Source of the DNA: Nitrospina sp.
Lineage (GTDB): Bacteria; Nitrospinota; Nitrospinia; Nitrospinales; Nitrospinaceae
NCBI GenBank assembly: GCA_004357435.1
Contig: SMVS01000053.1
Span: forward strand, 1 to 5,976
Direction: 5' to 3'
DNA: 5,976 nucleotides
Below the pieces are notes generated by a model. That model was not told the DNA's origin and searched no databases. It saw only the letters and a program-made list of their open reading frames with translations. Positions 5,737-5,976 of this stretch are shown here, one piece after another; positions within the stretch are counted from its first letter, which is position 1, and each line of letters opens with the position of its first letter. A program made the translations under genes and the position numbers.

Positions 5737-5976
5737 GGGATTTTCCTCTATAAACTACGAAGTTGCGCGGGGATTCATAAAGTTTTAGCTCCTGTAATTT
5801 GCCGCTTTGCAGTTTGGGTTCCAGGACTTCCCAAAAATAGATCGCCAGGTTTTCTGCGGTAGGAATCACGTCCTTTAAAAAAGGTACATCCACATTAAGA
5901 TTTTTATGGTCGACCTTTTCTATGATCTCATCGATCACCAGCTTTTTTAGAGTTTTCAAATCCAGCACCATCCCTG
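5720..5976 (-). CDS. queD: 6-carboxytetrahydropterin synthase QueD / PTPS family (C-terminal part)
   Basis: Only the last 84 full codons are in the window; the reading frame continues beyond the right edge, so the Met at 5971 is internal (GMVLDLKTLK is a mid-protein block of the family). The family converts 7,8-dihydroneopterin triphosphate to 6-carboxy-tetrahydropterin (QueD, queuosine pathway) or to pyruvoyl-tetrahydropterin. Visible hallmarks are the catalytic Asp-His in DHKNLN, the PTAENLA block and the pterin-binding Glu in KLYESP, followed by VVYRG. The N-terminal zinc histidines and catalytic Cys are outside the window, so QueD cannot be formally separated from other PTPS-like subtypes. 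Its end overlaps folE by 17 nt, and its codons for the YRG stretch carry the folE Shine-Dalgarno. The neighbouring folE supplies its substrate, which favours the queuosine role. Confidence 0.9.
   Translation of the reverse strand, partial: GMVLDLKTLKKLVIDEIIEKVDHKNLNVDVPFLKDVIPTAENLAIYFWEVLEPKLQSGKLQELKLYESPRNFVVYRGKSHGRVD
5744..5749 (-). promoter_or_regulatory. Ribosome binding site of folE inside queD
   Basis: On the minus strand AGAGGA ends 7 nt before the folE ATG at 5736. It is within the coding sequence of queD, about 22 nt before the queD stop, which fits translational coupling of the two pterin-pathway enzymes. Confidence 0.8.

Noticed and set aside
5485..5862. A 125-codon plus-strand open frame opposite folE and queD
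   Set aside because: It spans the junction of two overlapping real genes on the other strand and has no recognisable domain.

Overview
The window is compact bacterial chromosome with mid-range base composition (just under half G+C by eye). All six genes lie on the minus strand, so the window reads right to left in transcription order: queD (5' end outside the window) - folE - phoH - ybeY - HIT-family gene - mutS. All six are recognisable housekeeping families. The protein sequences look like a Gram-negative, deltaproteobacteria-like lineage, for example Nitrospinota or Desulfobacterota. That placement is an impression from family resemblance and was not tested; nothing here fixes the taxon.

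Right part (5173-5976): the C-terminal half of a QueD/6-pyruvoyl-tetrahydropterin synthase family protein overlaps the start of a complete type I GTP cyclohydrolase (FolE) by 17 nt. FolE converts GTP to 7,8-dihydroneopterin triphosphate, and QueD converts that to 6-carboxy-tetrahydropterin. The pair therefore forms the first two steps towards preQ0/queuosine, and FolE also feeds folate synthesis.

Middle (5071-5172): a 102-nt AT-rich gap separates folE from phoH. It holds a textbook sigma70-type promoter on the minus strand, with both hexamers perfect and an 18-bp spacer. Its -10 box overlaps the apparent TTG start codon of phoH. A weaker promoter-like pair lies about 40 bp further upstream. 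This is the most interesting non-coding signal in the window, because it bears on where phoH really starts.

Left-centre (328-5070): phoH, ybeY, a HIT-family nucleotide hydrolase/transferase gene and mutS follow one another with gaps of 67-103, 23 and 9 nt, which suggests one transcription unit. It combines RNA metabolism (PhoH ATPase, YbeY rRNA endonuclease), dinucleotide or nucleotide-phosphate turnover (HIT) and DNA mismatch repair (MutS).

Left end (1-327): no convincing gene. It is AT-rich and contains two small palindromes, one 27-codon micro-ORF with a good ribosome binding site, and no clear terminator behind mutS. I saw no mobile element, CRISPR array, tRNA, rRNA or obvious horizontally acquired segment, and no new multi-gene system. 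The window is a core region whose points of interest are regulatory.
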